Below are positions 35,184 to 44,268 of a DNA stretch of 54,240 bases, piece by piece. The DNA is from Alphaproteobacteria bacterium (lineage in GTDB: Bacteria > Pseudomonadota > Alphaproteobacteria > SHVZ01). Both the position numbers and the translations under genes were made by a program. Location of the stretch: contig VGEN01000009.1 in NCBI GenBank assembly GCA_016869285.1, positions 1 through 54,240 on the forward strand, in the 5' to 3' direction. Below the pieces are notes generated by a model, which worked only from the letters and a program-made list of their open reading frames with translations, had not been told where the DNA came from and did no database searches. Numbering within the stretch: the stretch's first letter is position 1; every line of letters starts with the position of its first letter.

Positions 35184-35818
35184 CCTAAAGCAGCGGCAGG
35201 CCCGGCCCAGGGGGGAATGGGCGGCATGTAGAGGCCGGCGAGCCGGTAGAGCTCGTCATCGCCGGCCGCCTGCTTCGGCGCGACCACCCAGAGATCGTAA
35301 GTCAACGAACGTGCCGCGATCGTTCGCCCGAAGCCCGCTTCGGCCATGTGCTGCGCAAGCGACGCCGCGGTGAATCCGTAGCGATGCGCCATGAACAGAT
35401 TTCCGGCCGACAGCGACGGCCGATAGCCGTAGAGGATATCGATCGCCGAGATCGGGCCTGAAGGCGCGCGAAAGGCCGGCTCCAGCAACTTTCCGCTCGC
35501 GATCTGCTCGGCGACCGACTGCAGATCCGGACAGGTGAGGACGAGGAAGCCGTCGGGCTTGAGCACGCGATAGAACTCGCGCAGCGCCACCGGCACCTCA
35601 TGCGCATAGAGATGCTCGATGACGTGCGAGCTGAAGACCGCGTCGATCGAACCGGTTGCGACCGCGCTCATGTCGGTGATCGAGCCGACGATGTGCGGCG
35701 CTTCGCCCGGATTGATGTCGTAGCGGATCTCGCGCCACTCCGGGCCCTGGAAGCCCGGCGGCATCTGCTCCTTGCGATTGCCGCCGCAGCCGGCGTGGAG
35801 GACGACCCTCTCGGTCAT
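35180..35818 (-). CDS. Class I SAM-dependent methyltransferase
   Basis: 212 residues. Motif I is VVLHAGCGGNR at the very N-terminus; the acidic post-I residue is in YDINPGE. The acceptor-site region reads AVFSSHVIEHLYAHEVPVAL and is followed by YRVLKPDGFLVLTCPD. This is a compact Methyltransf_11-type protein; the SSHVIEH pattern is common in enzymes acting on lipids or glycans, but substrate is unknown. The gene starts 4 bp after the kynureninase stop, so the two are likely co-transcribed. Confidence 0.82.
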   Translation of the reverse strand: MTERVVLHAGCGGNRKEQMPPGFQGPEWREIRYDINPGEAPHIVGSITDMSAVATGSIDAVFSSHVIEHLYAHEVPVALREFYRVLKPDGFLVLTCPDLQSVAEQIASGKLLEPAFRAPSGPISAIDILYGYRPSLSAGNLFMAHRYGFTAASLAQHMAEAGFGRTIAARSLTYDLWVVAPKQAAGDDELYRLAGLYMPPIPPWAGPAAALG

Positions 35819-35822
35819 CCGC

Positions 35823-37064
35823 TCAGGTGACCCATTTCTTCGCCTGGAACTCCGGCTTTTTCCACTCCTCGGCGCCCATCACCTGCGAGAGGTACTCTAC
35901 CGCGTCCCAGACGTCGACGAAGCGCACATAGGGCGCGGCGAAGCCGAAGCGGACGATGTCCGGCTCGCGGAAATCGCCGATCACCTTGCGCGCCTTAAGC
36001 GCCTGCATGATCGACCAGCCGTTCTTGTGGCGGAGCGCCACCTGGCTGCCGCGCTTCTCGTCGCGCGGCGTGGCGAAGGCGAAGCCATGCTGCGCCAGCC
36101 GCTTCTCGATCAGCTGCATGAAAAGGCCGGTCAAGGCCAATGATTTGGCGCGCACCTTGTCGATGCCGAACTCGATCAGATCCTCGATGCCGGCTTCCAT
36201 CGCGACGATGCCGAGGATCGGGGGCGACGAGGCCCGCCATTGCCGAATGCCCTGGGCCGGCTTGTAGTCGAGATCGAACTCGAAGGGATTGGCATGCCCG
36301 AGCCAGCCGGTGAGCGGCTGGCGTACCTTGTCATGGTGGCGCTTGGGCGCGAAGACGAAGGCCGGAGCGCCCGGCCCGCCGTTCAGATACTTGTAGCCGC
36401 AGCCGACGGCGAAATCGGCTTGGACCTTGTTGAGCTCGATCGGGATGCAGCCGGCAGTGTGCGCTACGTCCCAGATCGCCAAGGCGCCTTTCGCATGGGC
36501 GGCCGCGGTGATCTTGGCCATGTCGTAGAGGCGGCCCGTCCGGTAGTTAATCTGCGTCAGGAAGACGACCGCGGTGTCGTCGTCGATCGAGGCTTCAAGA
36601 GCGTCCTCGTCGACCACCTTCACGCGATGCTGGCGTTCCAGGAACTCGGCGAGCCCTTGCGCCATATAGACGTCGGTCGGGAAGTTGCCCTTGTCGGTGA
36701 GCAGCGTGCGCCGGTCCGGACGCATCAGCATAGCCGCGGCGAGCACCTTGTGGACATTGATCGAGGTCGTGTCGACGACGATCACCTCGCCGTCCTCGGC
36801 ACCGATCAGCTTGGCGATCTTGTCGCCCAGCGCCTCGGACAAGCCCATCCAATTATCCTTGAGCCAGCCATCGACCAGATGCTGGCCCCACTCGACGTCC
36901 ACGACCTCGGCGACCCGCTCCGCCGCTCTCTTCGGCAACGCGCCCAGAGAGTTGCCGTCGAGGTAGATCAACCCTTCCGGAAGCCGAAAACGGTCTCGGA
37001 AGGCGCGGATGGGATCGTCGCGATCGAGGCGTTCGCAATCGGCGCGGCTGGCGGCGGCGGTCAT
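35823..37064 (-). CDS. kynU: Kynureninase
   Basis: 413 residues, PLP-dependent fold type I. It cleaves kynurenine to anthranilate and alanine. Diagnostic blocks: [69 protein letters not shown] and the PLP-lysine segment [20 protein letters not shown] lies 5 bases before the ATG. Kynurenine formamidase and tryptophan dioxygenase genes are not nearby. It is divergent from aroQ. Confidence 0.95.
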   Translation of the reverse strand: MTAAASRADCERLDRDDPIRAFRDRFRLPEGLIYLDGNSLGALPKRAAERVAEVVDVEWGQHLVDGWLKDNWMGLSEALGDKIAKLIGAEDGEVIVVDTTSINVHKVLAAAMLMRPDRRTLLTDKGNFPTDVYMAQGLAEFLERQHRVKVVDEDALEASIDDDTAVVFLTQINYRTGRLYDMAKITAAAHAKGALAIWDVAHTAGCIPIELNKVQADFAVGCGYKYLNGGPGAPAFVFAPKRHHDKVRQPLTGWLGHANPFEFDLDYKPAQGIRQWRASSPPILGIVAMEAGIEDLIEFGIDKVRAKSLALTGLFMQLIEKRLAQHGFAFATPRDEKRGSQVALRHKNGWSIMQALKARKVIGDFREPDIVRFGFAAPYVRFVDVWDAVEYLSQVMGAEEWKKPEFQAKKWVT

Positions 37065-37128
37065 GTCGTCTCCCGGAACGAGGGGCGGACTTTATCACGG
37101 GCTTTCGGGACGGAAGGGCCGCTTCGCG

Positions 37129-37156
37129 TTGCAGGCAAGCCCCTGCGTGCTATAAC
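37129..37156 (+). promoter_or_regulatory. Candidate sigma-70-type promoter for aroQ-accB-accC
   Basis: TTGCAG (37129-37134), 16 bases, TATAAC (37151-37156), placed 27 bp upstream of the aroQ ATG in the divergent gap with kynU. Both hexamers match consensus well (4/6 and 5/6). Sequence prediction only. Confidence 0.5.
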
Positions 37157-37182
37157 GCCCCTCGCTCGCGAAACCGCCAGGG

Positions 37183-37644
37183 ATGGCCCGGCCAGTGCCT
37201 ACAGCCCCCAAGATATTGATCTTGAATGGACCCAACCTCAACATGCTGGGGGTCAGGGAGCCTGCCGTCTATGGGAAGGGTACGCTTGCCGATGTCGAGA
37301 AGCTGTGCCGGACGACCGCCAAGGCGCTCGGTCTCGCTGTCGACTTCCGCCAGTCGAACCTCGAGGGCGAGCTCGTCACCTGGATTCAGCAGGCGCGCGG
37401 CAAGATGGCGGGGATCGTCATCAACGCCGGCGCTTATACCCACACCTCGGTCGCGCTTCTCGATGCGCTGAGCCTTGCCGAGCTGCCGGTGATCGAGATC
37501 CATCTTTCCAACATCTACAAGCGCGAAGCGTTTCGCCACAAATCCTACATCTCGCCAGTCGCGCGCGGCGTGCTCTGCGGTTTCGGCGCCCATGGCTATG
37601 CGCTCGCCCTCGAAGGTCTTGCTCGCATGGTGAAGCCGTCATGA
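37183..37644 (+). CDS. aroQ: 3-dehydroquinate dehydratase, type II
   Basis: 153 residues, the normal size for the type II dodecameric enzyme of the shikimate pathway. [19 protein letters not shown] carries the catalytic tyrosine; [12 protein letters not shown] and the [20 protein letters not shown] segment hold the conserved His and Arg. It is the first gene of the aroQ-accB-accC operon. Its stop overlaps the accB start as ATGA. Confidence 0.97.
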   Translation: MARPVPTAPKILILNGPNLNMLGVREPAVYGKGTLADVEKLCRTTAKALGLAVDFRQSNLEGELVTWIQQARGKMAGIVINAGAYTHTSVALLDALSLAELPVIEIHLSNIYKREAFRHKSYISPVARGVLCGFGAHGYALALEGLARMVKPS

Positions 37645-38105
37645 TCCGGAAGGACCCGAAGGAGATCAACGAAGCCCTGGTTCGCCAGATGGCGCAGCTC
37701 CTGAATGAGACCGGTCTCACCGAGATCGAGTATGGCGGCAAAGACTGGCATCTCCGTGTCGCGCGACGGCAGGCACCGGCAGCCGCAGCGCCGGCGGTCG
37801 CGTCACCGGCGCCGGCGCAGGCTGTCTCGGCAGGAACGGTCGTCGCGCCCGTCACCCGCTCCGCCGATCGGCCAGGAGCGCTCAAGGCGCCGATGGTCGG
37901 CACCGTCTATCTTGCGCCTGAGCCCGGTGCGGCCAACTTCGCCAAGGTCGGCGACAAGGTACGCGAGGGCCAGACGATCATGATCATCGAGGCGATGAAG
38001 GTGATGAACCCGATCCCCGCGCCCCGTTCCGGCACCGTCGTCGAGATCGGCGTCGCCAATGGCGAGCCGGTCGAGTACGGCCAGCTTCTCGCCGTCTTAG
38101 AGTAG
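37641..38105 (+). CDS. accB: Biotin carboxyl carrier protein of acetyl-CoA carboxylase
   Basis: 154 residues. The N-terminal region (1-42) is followed by an Ala/Pro-rich linker (about 45-80) and the C-terminal biotinyl domain, with biotin attached to K120 in EAMKVMN. It carries the carboxyl group between AccC and the carboxyltransferase in fatty-acid synthesis. The ATG lies in the aroQ stop overlap. Confidence 0.97.
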   Translation: MIRKDPKEINEALVRQMAQLLNETGLTEIEYGGKDWHLRVARRQAPAAAAPAVASPAPAQAVSAGTVVAPVTRSADRPGALKAPMVGTVYLAPEPGAANFAKVGDKVREGQTIMIIEAMKVMNPIPAPRSGTVVEIGVANGEPVEYGQLLAVLE

Positions 38106-38120
38106 GGCGCTCCCGCCCGG

Positions 38121-39485
38121 ATGTTCGAGAAGGTCCTCATCGCCAATCGCGGCGAGATCGCGCTTCGCATCCATCGCGCCTGCCGCGAGATGGGCATTCA
38201 GACCGTCGCCGTTCACTCGACCGCCGACGCGGATGCGATGCATGTCCGGCTCGCCGACGAGGCGGTCTGCATCGGGCCGCCGCCGGCGCGTGAGAGCTAT
38301 CTCAACATCCCGGCAATCCTGACCGCGGCCACGATCACGAATTCGGATGCGATCCACCCCGGCGTCGGCTTCCTCGCCGAGAACGCCGGCTTTTGCGAGA
38401 TGGTCGAGGAGCACGGCTTCACCTTCATCGGACCGACGCCCGACCATATCCGCCTGATGGGCGACAAGATCCTGGCGAAGAAGGCGATGATCGAGACCGG
38501 CGTGCCTTGCGTGCCGGGCTCGGCCGGGGAGATTCCCGCCGGTGCCGAAGGCGATGCCGAGGCGCGGAAGATTGCGGTATCGATGGGCTTTCCCGTGATC
38601 GTCAAGGCGGCGGCCGGCGGCGGCGGTCGCGGCATGAAGGTCGTTTGGAAGGAAGCCGAGCTGGACGAGGCGCTCCGTCTCGCACGCCGCGAGGCCAAGG
38701 CCGGCTTCGGCAACGACGCGGTCTATATCGAGAAGTACCTGGCGAAGCCGAGGCATATCGAGATCCAGATCCTCGGCGACTCCTTCGGCAATGTCGTGCA
38801 TCTCGGCGAGCGCGACTGCTCGATCCAGCGCCGGCATCAGAAGCTGCTCGAAGAGACGCCGTCGCCGGCGTTGAACGCGGCGGCACGGGCAGAGATCGGC
38901 CGGATCGCGGTCGAGGCGATGAAGAAGCTGGGGTATCGCGGCCTCGGCACCATCGAGTTCCTTTACGAGGATGGGCGTTTCTACTTCATCGAGATGAACA
39001 CGCGCCTCCAGGTCGAGCATCCGATCACCGAGGCGATCACCGGCATCGATCTGGTGCGCGAGCAGATCCGCGTCGCCTCCGGTTCGCGGCTCTCCTTCGC
39101 CCAGGATGACGTCCGCTTCCAGGGCCACTCGATCGAGTGCCGCATCAACGCCGAGGATCCGCGCAGCTTCCGCCCCTCTCCCGGCAAGATCAGCGACTAC
39201 CACGCGCCGGGCGGGGCCGGGGTGCGCGTCGATTCGGGCGTCTTCGCCGGCTACACCGTGCCGCCGCACTACGACAGCCTGGTCGCCAAGCTGATCGTGC
39301 ACGGTGCCAGCCGCAACGAATGCCTGATGCGCCTGAAGCGGGCGCTCGGCGAGTACGTGATCGGCGGCATCGACACGACGATCCCGCTGCACCAGCGCCT
39401 GATGACCGAGCCGGCCTTCCTCGACGGACGCTACGACATCCACTGGCTCGAGAGCCTGGTCCAGGGGACCAAGCCGGCGGCGTAA
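38121..39485 (+). CDS. accC: Biotin carboxylase subunit of acetyl-CoA carboxylase
   Basis: 454 residues, ATP-grasp fold. It carboxylates the biotin on AccB. Diagnostic blocks are FEKVLIANRGEIALRIHRAC, the glycine-rich loop KAAAGGGGRGMK, QRRHQKLLEETPS, FIEMNTRLQVEHPITE and the C-terminal carboxylase domain. It lies 15 bp after accB. In related genomes aat commonly follows; here a 5.5-kb accessory segment intervenes. Confidence 0.97.
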   Translation: MFEKVLIANRGEIALRIHRACREMGIQTVAVHSTADADAMHVRLADEAVCIGPPPARESYLNIPAILTAATITNSDAIHPGVGFLAENAGFCEMVEEHGFTFIGPTPDHIRLMGDKILAKKAMIETGVPCVPGSAGEIPAGAEGDAEARKIAVSMGFPVIVKAAAGGGGRGMKVVWKEAELDEALRLARREAKAGFGNDAVYIEKYLAKPRHIEIQILGDSFGNVVHLGERDCSIQRRHQKLLEETPSPALNAAARAEIGRIAVEAMKKLGYRGLGTIEFLYEDGRFYFIEMNTRLQVEHPITEAITGIDLVREQIRVASGSRLSFAQDDVRFQGHSIECRINAEDPRSFRPSPGKISDYHAPGGAGVRVDSGVFAGYTVPPHYDSLVAKLIVHGASRNECLMRLKRALGEYVIGGIDTTIPLHQRLMTEPAFLDGRYDIHWLESLVQGTKPAA

Positions 39486-39509
39486 GCGTCGTTGCCGATC
39501 CCTCTCTGG

Positions 39510-40256
39510 TCAGTTCCCATCGCCGTCGGGCGGGTATCCAAGCGCTCTCAGCTTGGCGCCGTACAGTATCTCGGACTTCCGGATCAGGTTCTCGTCGAAG
39601 TGCTTCCTCCACTCGCCGCTGAGGCCCTTCCGGTACAGGTAGGCCGTCCGAATGACTTCGCCTTCATCGCCGCGCGCGCGCCCAGTCACGGTCTCGTAGC
39701 GGTACTTGTCGATGATCCGCGCGATTTCCCCGTCGGTTATCGGCGCTCCTGAAAGCGACTCGTCGGTCTCCGCGTATCGGATATAGGGAAGCAGCGAGCG
39801 CATGATCGCCGGCGTGTCCTTCTTCATCTGCACGAAGGTGATAACCATGCACCCGGATCGCGCCCATTCGAGGGCTTCCGAGATCTGCTGCGGCACGATG
39901 ACCGTCGCGATCATGTCGAGGATCTGGGAGAACGTATGATCAGCGGCGAAGCCGCGTTTCTGATAGTCGAAGGTCATCGAGACGGCGATGTCCCGAGGAT
40001 CGCGATGCAGGAAGATGAAGCGATACGCCTGGTCGCCGATCATTCCTCGGAAGGTGGCGATCGCGTCATGGGTCCAGTGATAGAAGGGCTGCGAGACCGC
40101 GCCCTTCGCCACCTCCGCGCAGAGTTCGGCGGACGCCTCCGGACCCTGGGTCGGCATGAAGTAGCCCTTGGCGGACAGGAGCTCTCTCAGGACGGGGTCG
40201 ATCGCCGAGCCGCCGGCATTCTGCATGCTGCAAAAGATGACGTTGGGCGATCGCAT
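39510..40256 (-). CDS. Sulfotransferase-fold protein
   Basis: 248 residues. The N-terminal IFCSMQNAGGSAIDPVL stands where sulfotransferases have their 5'-phosphosulfate loop, and FLHRDPRDIAVSM (R85 to S93) is a good match to the 3'-phosphate-binding motif that grips the 3'-phosphate of PAPS. A C-terminal RKGLSGEWRKHF resembles the third conserved block (RKGxxGDWK). So PAPS or a similar 3'-phosphonucleotide should be the donor. The acceptor is unknown. It is transcribed divergently from the methyltransferase-kinase operon across 270 bp, and converges on accC. A role in the adjacent phosphoramidate pathway is discussed as a finding. Confidence 0.83.
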   Translation of the reverse strand: MRSPNVIFCSMQNAGGSAIDPVLRELLSAKGYFMPTQGPEASAELCAEVAKGAVSQPFYHWTHDAIATFRGMIGDQAYRFIFLHRDPRDIAVSMTFDYQKRGFAADHTFSQILDMIATVIVPQQISEALEWARSGCMVITFVQMKKDTPAIMRSLLPYIRYAETDESLSGAPITDGEIARIIDKYRYETVTGRARGDEGEVIRTAYLYRKGLSGEWRKHFDENLIRKSEILYGAKLRALGYPPDGDGN

Positions 40257-40526
40257 GAGCGGCTCGCGCGAGATCGAGAACGCTCGATAGCACGCATTGT
40301 CAGAGCTGAATAGTTCGTGCCGAATCGACCTCGGGCCGGACGCGGGAGAGAACTGACGACGAGAAGACGTCGTGCTAATACGAAACCCGGCGGGCAGCGA
40401 ATCGGGCTCCGGTGGACTGCCTTGGCGATGTCGTCAGCGGCGGGTCGCCGTACGCGATTCGGTGCCATGACGAGATCGTGCCCATAGGGATCGAGGTGAC
40501 GCAGTGACGAGTGGCAGGCGCTGCTG

Positions 40527-41309
40527 ATGTCCAAGGCGACCATGACGCATGGGGACTTCACCGGCCTCGCTTCCGGCTACTCGAAGTTCCGGCCCGGCTA
40601 CTCCGAAAGCATCCTGATGTCGCTCCTCGCCCTTGTCGGCAAGCCGATCGGCGAGATCGATGCGGTCGATGTCGGCGCCGGCACCGGCATCTGGACGAGA
40701 ATGCTCGCCGGCCGAGGCCTTCGATCGGTCGTCGCGATCGAGCCGAATGACGACATGCGTACGCACGGCATGGCTGACTGCGCCGGGCTTGCTATCCAGT
40801 GGTGCCGGGGTTCCGGCGAGGAAACCGGTCGGCCGACCGCGAGCGCCGACCTGCTGTCGATGGCATCGTCTTTCCATTGGGTGGATTTCGATCGTGGTAC
40901 GCGTGAGTTTCATCGCGTGCTCCGCCCCGGTGGCCGATTCGTTGCGCTCTGGAACCCGCGCTATCTCGATGACAGCCCGGACTTGCTGGCCATCGAGGCG
41001 CATCTCAAGTCGATTCGCCCGGACATCGTCCGAGTCTCATCCGGGCGCTCGGGCATCGCTGACAAGATGACCGGGCTCTTGAATGCCTGTCCCCTCTTCG
41101 ACGACGTGGTCTATCTCGAAGGGCGGCAGACACGGATCTTGTCGATCGAGCAGTACCTCGGCGTCTGGCGATCGGTGAACGATCTGCAGGTCCAGCTCGG
41201 ACCTGAGAGGTTCGGGCAGTTTCTCGACTATGTCGGCGAGCGCTTGAAAGGCCGCGAGACGATCGAAACGACGAATCTGACGCGCGCTTGGGCGGCGCGA
41301 CGGAGGTGA
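40527..41309 (+). CDS. Class I SAM-dependent methyltransferase at the head of the phosphoramidate-type operon
   Basis: 260 residues. The N-terminal MTHGDFTGLASGYSKFRPGY is the usual entry of Methyltransf_11 proteins. Motif I is AVDVGAGTGIW (46-56), and the post-I acid is in VAIEPNDDM. SMASSFHWVDFDRGTREF and HRVLRPGGRFVALW are standard later motifs. ATG 40527 is used; ATG 40542 with AAGG 7 bases upstream is a good alternative. The next gene begins 1 bp after its stop. In Campylobacter the phosphoramidate cluster also has adjacent methyltransferase genes, so O- or N-methylation of the phosphoramidate is a reasonable guess, unproven. Confidence 0.85.
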   Translation: MSKATMTHGDFTGLASGYSKFRPGYSESILMSLLALVGKPIGEIDAVDVGAGTGIWTRMLAGRGLRSVVAIEPNDDMRTHGMADCAGLAIQWCRGSGEETGRPTASADLLSMASSFHWVDFDRGTREFHRVLRPGGRFVALWNPRYLDDSPDLLAIEAHLKSIRPDIVRVSSGRSGIADKMTGLLNACPLFDDVVYLEGRQTRILSIEQYLGVWRSVNDLQVQLGPERFGQFLDYVGERLKGRETIETTNLTRAWAARRR

Positions 41310-41310
41310 G

Positions 41311-43663
41311 GTGAATCGGAAGGTCCAGAAGCCTGACCGAGCGGCGCCGGTCGCCTTCGGCACTAAGGCGGAGACGCTGGCTCGCCTGGCTCCGCTCCTG
41401 CGCTCGGCGCGCGTCCTGCCGCTGCGCCACTTCACTGTTTCAGCCTGGCGAGCCGATGCGGCCGCGGCGATCGCTGGCATCGATGCCGAGCCATGGTCCG
41501 CCGGGCCGCTGATCGTGCGCAGCAGCGCGCGAAGCGAAGATACGCTCAAAAGCTCCGAAGCGGGGCGTTACGTCTCGGTCGGCAACGTCGGCGGGCGCGA
41601 AGCGCTGTCCGCCGCCATCGAGCGCGTGATCGCCTCCTTCGGCGAGGCGGGTGCCGAAGACCAGGTGTTGGTGCAGCCCATGCTCGCCGGCGTCGGCATC
41701 AGCGGCGTCGCCTTCAGCCGGGACCCCAATACCAGCAGCCCCTATGTCGTCATCAACTACGACGATCACGGCGATACCTCGGCCGTCACCGGCGGAAAGG
41801 GCGATCACCTCAAGACGTTCATCTGCTGGAAGCATCGGATCGAGCGGTGCCCTCCCGCGCTGCGCGGCATCGTCGACCTGCTCAACGAACTCGAAAAGCT
41901 CTTGGGATCGGATTCGCTCGATGTCGAGTTCGCCGTCGATGCCGAGGGGGCTTGTCCTTCTGCAGGCGCGGCCGCTGATCGTAAGGCGCCCGGCCGTGCG
42001 GCTTGACGCACAGAAGCGAGCGCTCGACGCGATTGCCGACCGCGTGACGAAAGGGACGCGTTCGCATCCCTATCTCTCCGGCGATCGCACCCTCTACGGC
42101 GTCATGCCGGACTGGAACCCGGCCGAGATCATCGGGCTCAGGCCGCGGCCGCTGGCGCTTTCGCTCTATCGCGATCTCGTCACTGACTCGGTCTGGGCCT
42201 ATCAGCGCGACAATTACGGCTACCGTAACCTCCGTAGCTTTCCGCTGATGGTGCATTTCGAGGGCCTGCCCTACATCGATGTGCGCGTCAGCATGAATTC
42301 CTTCGTGCCCCGCGACCTTGACGGCGAGCTCGCCGGGCGACTCGTCAACTACTACCTCGGCCGGCTTGCTGCAGCGCCGTCGCTGCACGACAAGGTCGAG
42401 TTCGAGATCGTCTTCTCCTGCTATACCTTCGACCTTCCCGCCAGGCTTGGGCGGCTCGCCGATCACGGTTTCTCGACCGACGACAGGATCGCGATCGCCG
42501 ACAGCCTCAAGCGGCTGACCGAGCGGATCATCCATCGCGACCGGGGCCTCTGGGTGCAGGACAGCCGCAAGGTGCGCCAGCTCGAGGAACGGCGGTCGCT
42601 GATCATGGCGGCCGAACTCGACACGCAGTCGCGGATCTATTGGCTGCTGGAGGACTGCAAGCGCTACGGCACGCTTCCATTTGCCGGTCTCGCCCGCGCC
42701 GGCTTCATCGCTGTTCAGCTCTTGAACTCGCTCGTTGCGGTCGACCTTCTCACCCAGACCGACTACAGCCGCTTCATGCTCGGACTCAAGACGGTGGGCA
42801 GCCGCATGGCCCGGGACTTCCGGAAGCTGGACCGGACCGCCTTCCTTGCCGAGTACGGCCATCTCCGTCCCGGCACCTACGACATCCTGTCGCCGAGATA
42901 TGACGAGGCGCCCGACCTCTATTTCGACTGGTCGTCGCCCCGCGTGCACGAGACGCCCGACAACGAAGGTTTTGCTCTCTCGCTTGCACAGATGCGCGGC
43001 ATCGAGCGCCGGCTGGGCGATCTCGGAATTGCCGCCAACGTGACCAACCTGTTCGACTTTCTCGAGACAGCCATCGAGGAGCGCGAATACGCGAAGTTCG
43101 TGTTCTCGCGAAGCCTGAGCGATGCCCTCGTGCTGCTGCGCCTGCTCGGTGAGGAGCACGGCTACTCCGCTGACGAGATGTCCTATGCGAGCATCGGCGT
43201 GTTGCACGAGCTGATGGCGTCGAGCGCCGACCCGGCCGAGCTGATCGGCGCGTCGATCGAGCGCGGTCGCGAGCGGCATGCGATGACGCGGAGCCTCAGC
43301 CTGCCGCCGCTGATCGGCGATGCCGGTGATGTGTTCGCCTTCCATCTGCCGGCGACGCGGCCCAACTTCATCGGCCAGAAGTCCGTCCGAGCTCCGGTAA
43401 GGGATGACAAGGACCCCGAGGCGATGGCAGGCGCCATCGTCGCCATTCCCAGCGCCGATCCCGGCTTCGACTGGATCTTCACGCGCGGCATTGCGGGCTT
43501 CATCACCGCCTATGGTGGGGTCAACTCGCATATGGCAATCCGCGCCAATGAGCTGGGCCTGCCGGCGGTCATCGGCGCTGGCGAGCAGACATTCAGGCGA
43601 TGGGCGACAGCACGGACGCTGTTCATCGATTGCGCCAACCAGCAGGTCGAGGTGCTGAGCTGA
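41311..43663 (+). CDS. PEP-synthase-like phosphotransferase, putative L-glutamine kinase; frameshifted as read
   Basis: Two frames together make a 783-residue protein. Frame one (GTG 41311, CGGAGG before it) holds the ATP-binding domain: GPLIVRSSARSEDTLKSSEAGRY (R70 region in two parts), VLVQPMLAGVGISGVAFSRD and LDVEFAVDAEG. After a G5 run at 41946-41950 the family resemblance continues one base later as LVLLQARPLIV and runs to 43663. The tail has the swivelling phosphohistidine domain, H740 in AYGGVNSHMAIRANELGLPA. This layout (ATP-grasp, long middle region, C-terminal His domain) fits C. jejuni Cj1418, which forms L-glutamine phosphate, AMP and Pi. The specific function rests on the neighbours. 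One surplus G, either a true mutation or a sequencing error, explains the break. Confidence 0.8.
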
Positions 43664-43665
43664 GA

Positions 43666-44268
43666 ATGCGTGCGGTCGCCGTCAGCCAGAGGGTCGACAC
43701 CGTCCCGTGTCGCGGCGAGCGGCGGGACGCGCTCGATCAAAGCTGGACGTCGCTGCTTGCAGCCTGCGATCTCCTGGCGCTGCCGATGCCGAACCATCCG
43801 GATGTCGCGGCGGCCATGTTCTCCGACGGCCCGGTCGGTCTTCTGCTGACCGGCGGCAACGACTTGGCCCGCTATGGGGGGGATGCCCCCGAACGCGATG
43901 AGACGGAGCGGCGCCTCCTATCGATCGCGCGTGAACGGGGCCTTCCGGTCATGGGCGTCTGCCGCGGCATGCAGGTCATTCAGGATGTCTTCGATGTACC
44001 GCTGAAGCGCATCGAGGGCCACGTCGCGATACGCCATCGGCTCACCGGACCCGGCGGCGGGGTGGAGGTCAACAGCTTCCACGGATTCGGCGCAGCCGGC
44101 TCGGTTCCGGAGCTGGAGGTTACGGCGCGCGCGCCCGACGGAATCGTTGAAGCGATCCGCCATGTCAGGGAACCCATCATTGGGCAGATGTGGCATCCGG
44201 AGCGCGAGACGCCCTACGACGCGGCGGATGTCGCGCGTATCCGCGCGCATTTCGGCGCCGCACGATGA
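43666..44268 (+). CDS. Class I glutamine amidotransferase, putative gamma-glutamyl-CDP-amidate hydrolase
   Basis: 200 residues. Catalytic triad visible: C99 in VMGVCRGMQ (nucleophile elbow) and H177/E179 in MWHPER. LLTGGNDLARYGG near residue 60-72 forms the oxyanion region. No synthetase partner domain is present, so the enzyme is expected to hydrolyse a gamma-glutamyl amide, like PuuD and like C. jejuni Cj1417, which releases glutamate from CDP-glutamine. The ATG lies 2 bp after the kinase stop, and the stop overlaps the next start as ATGA. Its position between the kinase and nucleotidyltransferase genes is the main reason for the specific call. Confidence 0.82.
   Translation: MRAVAVSQRVDTVPCRGERRDALDQSWTSLLAACDLLALPMPNHPDVAAAMFSDGPVGLLLTGGNDLARYGGDAPERDETERRLLSIARERGLPVMGVCRGMQVIQDVFDVPLKRIEGHVAIRHRLTGPGGGVEVNSFHGFGAAGSVPELEVTARAPDGIVEAIRHVREPIIGQMWHPERETPYDAADVARIRAHFGAAR

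Noticed and set aside
41651..43663. Treating the second part of the putative glutamine kinase as a separate gene
   Set aside because: The upstream extension of this frame is a shadow of frame one, no start with a ribosome site lies near the junction, and the two halves complement each other as one family protein with a single-base slip.
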